From the NCBI RefSeq assembly GCF_003477525.1, contig NZ_QUDO01000066.1, forward strand, positions 1 to 19,905: a stretch of DNA of 19,905 bases. Reading direction: 5' to 3'. Under the pieces are notes generated by a model that ran no database searches, had not been told where the DNA came from, and saw only the letters and a program-made list of their open reading frames with translations. The position numbers and the translations under genes are program-made. This DNA is from Ruminococcus sp. AF41-9 (GTDB lineage Bacteria > Bacillota > Clostridia > Lachnospirales > Lachnospiraceae). Of the stretch, positions 7,827-15,965 are shown one piece after another (within the stretch, counting starts at the first letter, position 1; every line of letters starts with the position of its first letter).

Positions 7827-8939
7827 TTAATTAATTTTCCCGGAAAGGTTCTTCCGGGTTCTTACATATCCGGTTGTACGCCTGGATATGAGTTTGGGCG
7901 TGTATTCAATGTTGTAAAGACTGATCGGAGCGGAATCCGTCAGGGCTCTTTCCCTGGTGTCGATCTTGCGCAGGATAATATCGCATGCGTCCTGACCTTT
8001 CAGTGCTACGAAATGGTCGATCGTTGTCAGTGAAATCCTGCGGATGCTGGAATAGAATATATTATCACATCCGATGACTGACACATCTTTCGGAACATGA
8101 ACCTTGGCCTCGTGGAGTGCATCCAGCGCTCCGATCGCCATCATATCATTCTGACCGGCGATGGCAGTGAACTGTCTGCCCTCCTGAAGCAGTTCCATAG
8201 TAAGCTGATAGCCCATGGAATACTCGGTATCCATTCTGGGGATTCTGGAATCGATCGACTCATCTGCCGCCTTTATGATCACATGGTCCCTCAGACCTTC
8301 TTTCTCAAATTCTTTTACAAAACCGTTTACACGCTTGCTTCTCTGCCACTGTCTTCTGGTCAGCGGCGGAGTGATAAATGCCACATCTCTGTGTCCCAGG
8401 TCAAGCAGATGTCTGGCCATCATTTTTCCCACCACTGTATTATCCTGATTGATGGCATCTACTGTGGTAGTCTTCTCCTTGTTACTGATGATAACAAGAG
8501 GAATCGCCTGCGCCAGTTCCTCTACCTGCTGCTGGAAATCCGGATTTGGATTGCAACTGTAGATGATTCCCTGAGGCTGGATGGTGTGCATCATCCGGAG
8601 GTATTTCTCCTCCAGGCGGGCATCTCTCTGTGTATTGCAGATAAAGACGCCGTAGCCCTGCTTGTTGGCTACTGCCTCTACTCCCTGGAGCAGAAGCACG
8701 TAGTACGGACTGGTCAGAGTGGGACAAAAGACAACGATCAGTTTTTCCTTTTTGCTGTCTTTTTTGTTTTTGCGGCCCGGAAGCTGGTAGCCTAGTTCTC
8801 TGGCTGCCTGTTCTACTTTCTCCACCGTCTCTCTGGAAAAAGAAACGTTGTATTTCTTATTCAGGACCATGGAGACAGTTGCCTGGGAGACTCCGGCTTT
8901 TCTGGCCACATCGGAAGAAGTTGCTTTCTTTTTTGGCAA
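7827..8939 (-). CDS. LacI-family transcriptional regulator
   Basis: A 370-residue protein starting at a TTG codon (8937-8939) with an AGGAGGAG ribosome binding site at good spacing; the next Met lies inside the DNA-binding domain, so TTG is the start. Residues about 5-60 are the LacI helix-turn-helix plus hinge (DVARKAGVSQATVSMVLN, then AARELGY). The rest is a periplasmic-binding-protein-like ligand domain with the usual GQNDMMAIGAL and PKDVSVIGCDN motifs. The ligand is probably a sugar or sugar phosphate but cannot be read from sequence. It follows recR by 18 bp, so it may be co-transcribed with dnaX-ybaB-recR. Downstream lies the transaldolase-transketolase operon, a plausible but unproven target. 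No terminator was found after it. Confidence 0.9.
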   Translation of the reverse strand: MPKKKATSSDVARKAGVSQATVSMVLNKKYNVSFSRETVEKVEQAARELGYQLPGRKNKKDSKKEKLIVVFCPTLTSPYYVLLLQGVEAVANKQGYGVFICNTQRDARLEEKYLRMMHTIQPQGIIYSCNPNPDFQQQVEELAQAIPLVIISNKEKTTTVDAINQDNTVVGKMMARHLLDLGHRDVAFITPPLTRRQWQRSKRVNGFVKEFEKEGLRDHVIIKAADESIDSRIPRMDTEYSMGYQLTMELLQEGRQFTAIAGQNDMMAIGALDALHEAKVHVPKDVSVIGCDNIFYSSIRRISLTTIDHFVALKGQDACDIILRKIDTRERALTDSAPISLYNIEYTPKLISRRTTGYVRTRKNLSGKIN

Positions 8940-8957
8940 AAGGACTCCTCCTTTTTG

Positions 8958-9557
8958 TTAAAGTTCTACACGGCCCTCAAGAGCACGCAGCAGAGTTACT
9001 TCATCAATATATTCCAGGTCGCCGCCTACAGGAACACCGCTGGCGATCCTGCTTACTTTGATCCCGGTCGGCTTGATCAGCTTGCTGATATACATCGCTG
9101 TGGTTTCTCCCTCCAGACTGGAGTTCGTCGCCACGATCACTTCTTTTACGTCTTCTTTTGTGAGACGCTGCATCAGCTCCTTCAGTTTGATATCATCCGG
9201 ACCGATTCCCAGCATCGGAGAAATCGCTCCGTGAAGCACATGATAAACGCCGTCAAATTTGCCGGTTTTCTCATATGCCGCCAGATCTCTGGTATTCTCC
9301 ACCACCATGATCGTAGAATGGTCACGCCGGTCATTGCTGCAGATCGGGCAGATTTCCTGATCGGTCAGTGTATAACAGCACTTGCAGTACTGCACTTTTT
9401 CCCTTGCACCGGTGATTGAGGAAGTCAGTTGTTCCACCTGGTCTTTCGGCATATTCATGATGTGAAATGCCAGACGCTGGGCTGACTTTGCCCCGATTCC
9501 CGGGAGATGGGAAAGCTGTTCAATAAGCCTGTTAATATGACTGCTGTAGTATTCCAT
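8958..9557 (-). CDS. recR: Recombination protein RecR
   Basis: A 199-residue protein of normal length. The N-terminus has the helix-hairpin-helix LPGIGAKSAQRLA (about 18-30), then a C4 zinc finger (Cys58, Cys61, Cys70, Cys73), then a Toprim domain starting near residue 80 (MVVEN) with the GVPVGGDLEY motif near the C-terminus. RecR works with RecF and RecO to load RecA at single-strand gaps. Its ATG overlaps the TGA of the ybaB gene by one base (TGATG), the usual coupling in Firmicutes dnaX-ybaB-recR clusters. Confidence 0.97.
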   Translation of the reverse strand: MEYYSSHINRLIEQLSHLPGIGAKSAQRLAFHIMNMPKDQVEQLTSSITGAREKVQYCKCCYTLTDQEICPICSNDRRDHSTIMVVENTRDLAAYEKTGKFDGVYHVLHGAISPMLGIGPDDIKLKELMQRLTKEDVKEVIVATNSSLEGETTAMYISKLIKPTGIKVSRIASGVPVGGDLEYIDEVTLLRALEGRVEL

Positions 9558-9913
9558 CAGAATGGAAGTCCTCCGCCAAGGTTGCCAAGACCGCCTGTCA
9601 GTTTGGACATCACTGCCGCAGATTCTTCTTCTACTTTACGAAGTGCTTCGTTTGTTGCTGCAACAATCAGGTCTTCCAGCATTTCGATGTCATCCGGATC
9701 TACAACTTCTTCCTGAAGTTTTACTTTGGTTACTTCTCTTTTACCGGAGATTGTTACTTCAACAGCTCCGCCGCCTGCGGTAGCAGTGAATTCTTTTTCT
9801 TCCAGTGCTTTCTGGTTCTCTTCCATCTGGCGCTGCATTTTCTGCGCCTGTTTCATAAGATTATTCATGTTTCCCGGCATACCCATTCCCGGGAATCCTC
9901 CACGTTTTGCCAT
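9557..9913 (-). CDS. YbaB/EbfC family nucleoid-associated protein
   Basis: A 118-residue protein with a Gly/Met-rich N-terminus ([20 protein letters not shown]), a long helix with [16 protein letters not shown], then the conserved strand pair [15 protein letters not shown] and the [16 protein letters not shown] motif. Members are small dimeric DNA-binding proteins. The GGAGG ribosome binding site is 7 nt before the ATG. It lies between dnaX and recR, the order also found in Bacillus (yaaK). Confidence 0.95.
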   Translation of the reverse strand: MAKRGGFPGMGMPGNMNNLMKQAQKMQRQMEENQKALEEKEFTATAGGGAVEVTISGKREVTKVKLQEEVVDPDDIEMLEDLIVAATNEALRKVEEESAAVMSKLTGGLGNLGGGLPF

Positions 9914-10031
9914 GGTAGTCCTCCTTATTTTTTATGATTATTATTACTTTATGAATTACAGTTTTACAAATTCCTATTTCATTAATTCCGGCACTGTTAT
10001 ATGCGAATTTTTGAAATATAAGTCATTTGCT

Positions 10032-11657
10032 TTATTCTTCATTCGGATCTTCTTCCATCACAACATCCATATGAATGTTTTCGCGGATTGCCTGATCTAC
10101 CGTGATCCGGGAAAGGTTTGTGTGCTGATGCTGATTTGCTACCAGCATCTGAATCTCCACTGTCTTTCCTGTCTGTCTGGCAATAACCTCCTGAAGTTCC
10201 TGCTTTGCTTCCGGATTGTCCACATAGGACTGACCCAGGAAATCCTGAAATTCCACATAAAGGATCGGTTCTCCTGTTTCTCCGTTATATTTGGGAACTG
10301 CTTTCTGAAGCATCTGCTTGAACATTCCCGATGTCTGTCCGGTAATGGCTCTCCATCCTGCTACGATCTTCTGAAGATCCTCCGGTGCAGCTTTCACAGG
10401 TGCTGCTTCCTTCTTTCCTCCTAAAACGGAGTCTCCGGCTGCATCTGTCATGCCTCCCGGCTGTGAGACAGCTCCATTCTGAACGATCACCTGCTGCACA
10501 GGGCGTTCTGCCATCTGCTGTTCCAGACTTCTGATACGGTCCAGCACAGAATCCAGATTTGTCTCCATCGCAGGACGGCACAGCTTGATCAGTGCAATCT
10601 CCACCAGTACACGTTTCTGAGTCGCATAACGGATCTGATTGGAAAGATCTGAAAAAATCCGGATGTACCGCATCAGTGTCTCCACTTCAAGCATGGTACT
10701 CTCTTCTTTCAGAAGTTTCATATTTTCAGAGGAAACATCGATTGCCTCTTCCGGATTCTCAGATGTTTTTACCAGAAGCAGATTTCGCAGATACCAGGTA
10801 AAGTCGCCTACAAACTGACTCAGCTCCCTGCCTCCTACAATCAGTTCCTCCAGGATATGAATAGATGAGGTTACATCTCCCTGGATTACTTTTCTCAGAA
10901 GTTTACTGAAGACTTCTGTATCCACTGCTCCCAGAACATCCAGCACCTTGTCATAGGTAAGTGTCTGCCCCAGATAAAAAGCAATACACTGATCCAGAAG
11001 GCTGAGTGCATCTCGCATGGAACCGTCCCCGGCTTTGGCAACATAGCGGACAGCTTTTTCCTCTGCTTCCACACCTTCGATCTTCAGAAGTTCATCAAGG
11101 CGGGCAGCAATCGTATCAATTGTAATTCTGTGAAAGTCATATCTCTGACATCTGGACAGGATTGTGATCGGAATCTTGTGTGCCTCTGTGGTCGCCAGAA
11201 TAAACATTACATAAGACGGCGGTTCCTCCAGTGTTTTCAGCAGGGCATTAAATGCACCTGTGGAAAGCATATGAACCTCATCAATGATGTATACTTTATA
11301 GTTTCCCTCTGTAGGTCTGTAGGAAACTTCTTCTCTGATCTCACGGATGTTGTCTACACCATTGTTGGATGCAGCATCGATCTCGATCACATTCATGGCA
11401 GTTCCGGCCTGGATTGCCTTGCACATGGCACATTCATTACATGGGCTGCCATTGACCGGATGCTCACAGTTCACCGCTTTCGCCAGAATCTTCGCCACAG
11501 TAGTTTTACCGGTTCCTCTGGTTCCGCAGAACAGATACGCATGACCGATGCGGTTATGTTTGATCTGATTGGTCAAAGTTGTCACTATATGATCCTGACC
11601 CTTGACATCGTCAAAATTGTCTGGTCTGAATTTTCTGTAAAGGGCAGTATAACTCAT
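10032..11657 (-). CDS. dnaX: DNA polymerase III subunit gamma/tau
   Basis: About 541 residues from the ATG at 11657 (MSYTALYRKFRP, the family's usual beginning); a TTG two codons earlier touches the GGAGT ribosome binding site and is rejected. Clamp-loader AAA+ features: Walker A GTRGTGKT (45-52), a zinc module with Cys64, Cys73, Cys76 and Cys79, Walker B VYIIDEVH (122-129) and the sensor/arginine-finger SRC (168-170). The region after about 370 is the variable tau part. No A-rich slippery site of the E. coli type for making gamma was seen. It heads the dnaX-ybaB-recR cluster. The 118-bp gap to ybaB (9914-10031) is AT-rich and shows no clear terminator. Confidence 0.97.
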   Translation of the reverse strand: MSYTALYRKFRPDNFDDVKGQDHIVTTLTNQIKHNRIGHAYLFCGTRGTGKTTVAKILAKAVNCEHPVNGSPCNECAMCKAIQAGTAMNVIEIDAASNNGVDNIREIREEVSYRPTEGNYKVYIIDEVHMLSTGAFNALLKTLEEPPSYVMFILATTEAHKIPITILSRCQRYDFHRITIDTIAARLDELLKIEGVEAEEKAVRYVAKAGDGSMRDALSLLDQCIAFYLGQTLTYDKVLDVLGAVDTEVFSKLLRKVIQGDVTSSIHILEELIVGGRELSQFVGDFTWYLRNLLLVKTSENPEEAIDVSSENMKLLKEESTMLEVETLMRYIRIFSDLSNQIRYATQKRVLVEIALIKLCRPAMETNLDSVLDRIRSLEQQMAERPVQQVIVQNGAVSQPGGMTDAAGDSVLGGKKEAAPVKAAPEDLQKIVAGWRAITGQTSGMFKQMLQKAVPKYNGETGEPILYVEFQDFLGQSYVDNPEAKQELQEVIARQTGKTVEIQMLVANQHQHTNLSRITVDQAIRENIHMDVVMEEDPNEE

Positions 11658-11684
11658 GAACAAACTCCTATCTTATCATCACAG

Positions 11685-11718
11685 CCGCCGCGGAAAAGAT
11701 TCCCGCGGCGGTATTTTT
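11685..11718. other. GC-only hairpin in the dnaX leader (T run on the plus strand)
   Basis: A perfect 9-bp stem made only of G and C (11685-11693 with 11703-11711), a 9-nt loop and, on the plus strand, TATTTTT directly after. In the minus-strand dnaX transcript the same stem sits about 15 nt before the ribosome binding site, without a T run. As a terminator it would stop plus-strand transcription, yet no plus-strand gene precedes it. Confidence 0.55.
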
Positions 11719-11814
11719 CTGAATTGCTGTTGTATTAATATCAGATAAAAAATCTGATATCAGCATACGCTCTTGTAGTTTAAACGAAAACGTACGTTTC
11801 AGTCAAGTATTGTT

Positions 11815-12895
11815 TTAATCACCGAAGCTGATTCCGATCTGTTTGGCAGCGAGTACAAGCTGGTCTTTCGGAGAAACCATTTTTAATTTGCCTGCACATT
11901 CTTCCAGCGGCACACGTTTAATTTTGCCGTTTACCACACCGATCATGACACCATACACACCGTCAATGATGGACTGTGCTGCACCTGCACCGATTCTTGT
12001 GGAAAGAACACGGTCATACGGGCAAGGTTCTCCACCTCTCTGTGTATGTCCTGGTACGGTGACACGTACTTCACTTCCGATTTCTTTATAAATCTGATCT
12101 GCGATCTCATAGGAAACAGACGGATATTTCTTTGCTCTTGCTTCCAGTTTCTCTTTATATTTCTTCTTCGGGAGTTCTGCGTCTTCTTTGGAAATGGCAC
12201 CTTCTGCAACTGCAAGAATTGTGAAGCGTTTGCCTGCTTTTGCACGTTTCTGGATCGCTGCTGTAACTTTTGATATCATACGGGATTTCCGGAATCAGGA
12301 TGATATCTGCACCGCCTGCAACACCGGCATGAAGAGTCAGGCTTCCAACTTTATGTCCCATGATCTCTACAATAAATACACGTCCGTGGGAAGAAGCCGT
12401 GGTGTGGATACAGTCAATGGCATTCGTCGCAATATTTACCGCACTCTGGAAACCAAAGGTCATATCTGTGCCATAAATGTCATTGTCAATTGTTTTCGGA
12501 AGGTGGATAATGTTCAGTCCTTCTTCTCTCAGAAGATTGGCTGTTTTCTGCGTTCCGTTACCGCCGAGGATTACGAGACAGTCGAGGCAGAGTTTATAAT
12601 AAGTCTGCTTCATTGCTTCCACTTTATCCAGTCCGTTCTCATCCGGAACACGCATCAGCTTGAACGGCTGTCTGGAAGTTCCAAGGATTGTTCCCCCCTG
12701 TGTCAGGATTCCTGAGAAGTCTTTGGCTGTAAGCATGCGGTATTTTCCATAGATAAGCCCCTTATATCCATCGTCAAATCCGTAAACTTCCAGTTCATCC
12801 ACATTGTTGGTCAGTCCCTTTACCACTCCTCGCATTGTGGCATTCAATGCCTGACAGTCACCACCGCTGGTAAGCATACCTATTCTTTTAATCAT
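11815..12895 (-). pseudogene. pfkA: 6-phosphofructokinase, disrupted by a frameshift
   Basis: Two overlapping frames together make a complete PFK of about 360 residues. The N-terminal part starts at the ATG at 12895 (GGAGG ribosome binding site 8 nt upstream) with LTSGGDCQALNA and runs through LGGNGTQKTA and LPKTIDNDIYGTD to IPEIPYDI. The C-terminal part continues in another frame from about 12277 with SKVTAAIQKRAKAGKRFTILAVAEGA, then VPGHTQRGGEPCPYDR, to the stop at 11815. The break lies between about 12266 and 12277, beside a run of four A residues on the coding strand, and fits either a 1-bp insertion or a 2-bp loss. The residues after the break in the first frame are out-of-frame noise. 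It is either a true mutation or an assembly error. It would phosphorylate fructose 6-phosphate in glycolysis. Confidence 0.85.
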
Positions 12896-13093
12896 GATCG
12901 TATCCTCCATTTCTGTGTTTTAACAATTATCCATATCCGCAGTTAGACACGCCATATATTTATGTGCTGTTCTCTGAAAAAAGATCCTGTCTGCAGGCTT
13001 TTCCACCTGTAGCAGTTCGCTTCAGCGGCATAATACCTCGCCACAGCACCATAACATATCTGTTTCCAGAATAAAGATAGTTTCTTTCTGTTT

Positions 13094-13122
13094 ATTATAT
13101 AATATTTACTGTTTTCACACAA
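13094..13122 (-). promoter_or_regulatory. Probable promoter of the pfk gene
   Basis: On the minus strand -10 TATAAT (13094-13099) with a weak -35 TTGTGT (13117-13122) at 17 bp. The start would be near 13087, leaving a long leader of about 190 nt. That leader holds an imperfect hairpin followed by six T residues (plus-strand A run 12977-12982), a possible attenuator. Nothing else was seen in 12896-13220. Confidence 0.5.
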
Positions 13123-13220
13123 TAGTGTTGGAAAACTTTTGCATTACTATTCCTGTTGTTTTGTTACTGTCCGATACAATATTTTTCAGGAAATCATATA
13201 TGGCTTATGGCACTTTTTCC

Positions 13221-13249
13221 TTGACAAAACCGCCCCTCACCTATATAAT
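13221..13249 (+). promoter_or_regulatory. Promoter of the SRP RNA gene
   Basis: A consensus -35 TTGACA (13221-13226), a 17-bp spacer and a consensus -10 TATAAT (13244-13249), fitting a strong constitutive promoter. Transcription would begin about 13255. Confidence 0.9.
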
Positions 13250-13254
13250 CAAGA

Positions 13255-13515
13255 GTGCGCAGCCGGGGAGATAGCGGTGCCCTGTACCTGCAATCCGCTA
13301 CAGCAGGGGTGATGCCAATCTGAGGCTTGTATCCTGTGGAGCTGCCCTTTATAAGTGGCGTTGACGTTTGGGTCTTACGCAACAGGAATCTGTGAACCGT
13401 GTCAGGACAGGAATGTAGCAGCACTAAGCAGAAGCTCTTGTGTGCCGTAAGGGTGCCTGGGCTGAGTTAACTGTAGAGGTAACGTCTGTGGGACCATTCC
13501 GAAGTGCGGCGCGCA
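13255..13515 (+). ncRNA. ffs: Signal recognition particle RNA, large bacterial type
   Basis: About 260 nt, similar in length to the Bacillus scRNA. The conserved domain IV hairpin is visible at about 13401-13423: GTCAGG, then ACA-GGAA-TGT with the GGAA tetraloop at 13410-13413, then AGCAGC. The 5' end GTGCGC (13255-13260) pairs with the 3' end GCGCGC (13509-13514), closing the long helix. The GGTGCCCTGT... and GGGTGCCTGGGC blocks are typical Alu-side and helix 5 sequences. The RNA scaffolds Ffh for co-translational export. In Bacillus it lies next to dnaX on the same strand; here it is on the opposite strand with pfk in between. The exact ends are inferred from the pairing. Confidence 0.92.
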
Positions 13516-13550
13516 AAAAAAGAATATTCATGATGTATCTCATCATTATA

Positions 13551-13605
13551 AAAAGCATTCAGGATTTTATCTGCTGATAATCTTCTGAATGCTTTTCTTA
13601 TTTTG
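13551..13605 (+). terminator. Bidirectional terminator of the SRP RNA gene
   Basis: A 12-bp stem (AAAAGCATTCAG at 13551-13562 with its complement at 13585-13596), extended by inner pairing, then CTTATTTT on the plus strand. The opposite strand also carries TTTTT after the stem, so it may serve both this gene and the minus-strand MATE gene. A second 7-bp hairpin (13660-13678) lies nearer the MATE stop without a good T run. Confidence 0.75.
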
Positions 13606-13755
13606 TGTTTTTTATGATTTGTAAAAAGTCAATATACAAAAAGCCCATATAATAACAGAAGCAGGGAAGTCCCCTGCTCCAATTATGTTTCTTTTACTTA
13701 TAGCGATCCTCTAAAATAACGCATCTTAATCCAGTCCATCAGGCAGAAAAATCCA

Positions 13756-15123
13756 TTAATCCTCTACCGCCTGTACCCGGCTTCTGTTCTTATATTTCTT
13801 CATCACATGGAAATAGTAAGGTACCAGCGGAATCAACGCCGCGATCCAGGCTGTCGGGTCAGCCAGGCAGACTCCTGCAAAGGAAGTATGTCCTGCAATC
13901 AGCACAACAATTCCCGCTCTTGCCACCAGTTCGAATACGCCGCCCAGCATCGGCACAAGTCCATATCCCATTCCCTGTAACGTATTTCGATACAGGAAGA
14001 TGCTTCCCAGAAACGGATAAGCCCAGAACACAGTCCGGAAGTAGGTAACTGAAACCTTCACCACATCCTGTTCGGACGGATCTACAAACAGATAGGTGAG
14101 ATATTTTCCAAAGAAGAACATCAGGAACATGACAAAAACGCTCCAGCCCCAGATCATAAACTGTGTATAGCGCACACCGTTTTTCACACGATCCATCTTA
14201 CCTGCACCACGATTCTGTCCGACATAAGTTGCAATAGTGGCTCCAAATGAAGTAAATACTGTGGCAAAAATATTCTGGATCTTGCCTGCTGCCGAGAATC
14301 CTGCCATATATACCGGTCCGTAAATATTAACCGCACTCTGTACAATGATCGTTCCGATCGCTGTGATGGAAAACTGAAGTCCCATCGGGATTCCCAGTTT
14401 CAGAAGTCTGCCGAAACTGTCCCAGGATATCTCAAAATTCTTTCGTTCCAGATGAAGGATCGGAAATCTTTTGATAATATAAATCAGACAGCATACCGCG
14501 GAAATTCCCTGTGCGATCACAGTCGCATAACCACATCCTTCTACGCCCATTCCAAATACTGCGATAAACACCACATCCAGAACCACGTTAATGGCTGCTG
14601 AAATGATCAGGAAATAGAGTGGTGATTTGGAATCCCCCAGTGCTCTCAGGAATGCCGCAAGAGCATTGTACGCACCGGTAATGATAAGGCCCGCATAGAT
14701 AATTCCCATGTAGGCAGTTACATCATTAAATACTTCCTCCGGTGAATTCATCAGATGCAGGATTGGTTTATTTGCCAGACTGAATCCTATCGTCATCGTA
14801 ATGGAAAAAGCCGCCATCAGATAGACGGACATGGCAACATAATGTCGCATCCTGTCGTATTTCTTTGCTCCAAACATCTGCGCTATGATAATGGCAAATC
14901 CGCTGCAAAGACCATTCAGCCATCCGGTTACAAAAAACATCAGAGATCCGGTACTTCCAATCGCAGCCAGCGCATTAACACCGATAAACTTTCCGGCAAC
15001 AATCGAATCTGCAATGTTATAAAACTGCTGAAAAAGATTTCCCAGACACATGGGAATCATAAATTTTATGATCAGACTCACCGGATTCCCGACGGTCATA
15101 TCATTTGTTGTATCTTTTTTCAT
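13756..15123 (-). CDS. MATE family efflux transporter
   Basis: A 455-residue, strongly hydrophobic protein with about 12 membrane segments arranged as two similar halves. The N-terminus NPVSLIIKFMIPMCLGNLFQQFYNIADSIVAG-type region is characteristic of MATE transporters, including the conserved Gln-Gln-Tyr and D-x-I-V-x-G pattern. Members export cationic drugs or metabolites using a Na+ or H+ gradient; the substrate cannot be told from sequence. Its ATG overlaps the TGA of tadA by four bases (ATGA), so it is translated by coupling and has no independent strong ribosome binding site. The pairing with tadA is a placement, not evidence of shared function. Confidence 0.93.
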   Translation of the reverse strand: MKKDTTNDMTVGNPVSLIIKFMIPMCLGNLFQQFYNIADSIVAGKFIGVNALAAIGSTGSLMFFVTGWLNGLCSGFAIIIAQMFGAKKYDRMRHYVAMSVYLMAAFSITMTIGFSLANKPILHLMNSPEEVFNDVTAYMGIIYAGLIITGAYNALAAFLRALGDSKSPLYFLIISAAINVVLDVVFIAVFGMGVEGCGYATVIAQGISAVCCLIYIIKRFPILHLERKNFEISWDSFGRLLKLGIPMGLQFSITAIGTIIVQSAVNIYGPVYMAGFSAAGKIQNIFATVFTSFGATIATYVGQNRGAGKMDRVKNGVRYTQFMIWGWSVFVMFLMFFFGKYLTYLFVDPSEQDVVKVSVTYFRTVFWAYPFLGSIFLYRNTLQGMGYGLVPMLGGVFELVARAGIVVLIAGHTSFAGVCLADPTAWIAALIPLVPYYFHVMKKYKNRSRVQAVED

Positions 15124-15662
15124 TCTTCATCTGCCTCTTCTTGAATTTGCTGATCTTCGAGTTTCTGCTGTTCTGCTTTCCGTGCAGTCTTCTCCTGCTT
15201 CTTTTTTTCACGGAGTCTCCTGAAAAATTCAGACAGCATCACAGAGCATTCCTCTTCCAGAACCCCCTGCGTGATTTTTACCTGATGATTAAATCCGTCC
15301 ACCTGCAAAAGATTCATGACAGAACCCGCACAGCCAGCCTTGGCATTCATGCATCCAATCACCACTTCATCTATTCTGGACTGAACAAGTGCCCCGGAAC
15401 ACATCTGGCATGGTTCCAGTGTCACATACATCGTACATCCCTCCAGCCGCCAGTCTCCCAGTTTCTTACTGGCTTTACGGATCGCATTCAGTTCTGCATG
15501 CGAGAGTGTATTCTTATCTGTATTTCTTCTGTTATATCCACGTGCAATGATCTTTCCCTCATGCACAATCACGCAGCCGATCGGCACCTCCTCCAGAGCC
15601 TCCGCCTTCTTCGCCTGACGGATGGCTTCTTTCATAAAACGTTCCTGCTCTGTCACCTTCAT
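15120..15662 (-). CDS. tadA: tRNA-specific adenosine(34) deaminase TadA
   Basis: A 180-residue protein from the ATG at 15662; the open frame runs 14 codons further upstream, but TadA proteins begin near this Met (MKVTEQERFMKEAI). The zinc-deaminase motifs are intact: His55-Ala-Glu57 with the catalytic Glu, and Pro84-Cys85-x-x-Cys88. It converts A34 to inosine in tRNA-Arg(ACG), an essential step for wobble decoding. After about residue 150 there is a Lys/Glu/Gln-rich tail, longer than in E. coli TadA and probably helical. The ribosome binding site is modest (AAAGGAAG). It is the first gene of a pair with the MATE transporter. The upstream gap 15663-15860 shows no convincing promoter. Confidence 0.95.
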   Translation of the reverse strand: MKVTEQERFMKEAIRQAKKAEALEEVPIGCVIVHEGKIIARGYNRRNTDKNTLSHAELNAIRKASKKLGDWRLEGCTMYVTLEPCQMCSGALVQSRIDEVVIGCMNAKAGCAGSVMNLLQVDGFNHQVKITQGVLEEECSVMLSEFFRRLREKKKQEKTARKAEQQKLEDQQIQEEADEE

Positions 15663-15860
15663 CTTCCTTTCTGTTAATATCCATATTATTTCCAACAATA
15701 ACAATTTTTCATAAAACTGCTGTTTTGCCTGAACAATTTACATAAAAATAGTCCGGAACTTTCATTCCAGACAATCTACCTACCAGATGTTTTTACAATA
15801 GCAAAAATGTCTCATAAAATCAACTGCAAAATGCACCTAAAAAATAAAAATTTTTAAAGA

Positions 15861-15893
15861 AGGTCTGGGCAACTTTTTTTGTTACCCAGACCT
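15861..15893 (-). terminator. Rho-independent terminator of the first secreted repeat-protein gene
   Basis: A 13-bp stem with one mismatch (15861-15873 with 15881-15893) and a 7-nt loop, followed on the minus strand by TCTTT-AAAAA-TTTTT. It lies about 75 bp past the stop at 15966. Confidence 0.8.
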
Positions 15894-15965
15894 GTCTGTC
15901 ATATATTTATTTTCTTTAATATTTTAACTGTACTGTTTTCCAGAATTTTAGAATTCCATTTGTAG

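Noticed and set aside
7839..7858. Terminator at the end of the LacI-type gene
   Set aside because: The 7-bp hairpin is inside the coding region and is followed by A-rich sequence, not a T run, on the minus strand.
8097..8795. Long plus-strand open frame opposite the LacI-type gene
   Set aside because: It is the antisense shadow of a clear family member, with no ribosome binding site or recognisable product; the same holds for the plus-strand frames opposite dnaX, tkt and the MATE gene.
11658..11663. TTG start for dnaX
   Set aside because: It abuts the GGAGT site; the ATG at 11657 gives the family's usual MSYTALYRKFRP beginning.
13194..13424. Minus-strand open frame over the SRP RNA
   Set aside because: It coincides with the structured SRP RNA and its promoter; no coding signal.
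15663..15704. Upstream extension of tadA
   Set aside because: Hydrophobic residues not seen in TadA proteins, and the ATG at 15662 matches the family start, although its ribosome binding site is modest.
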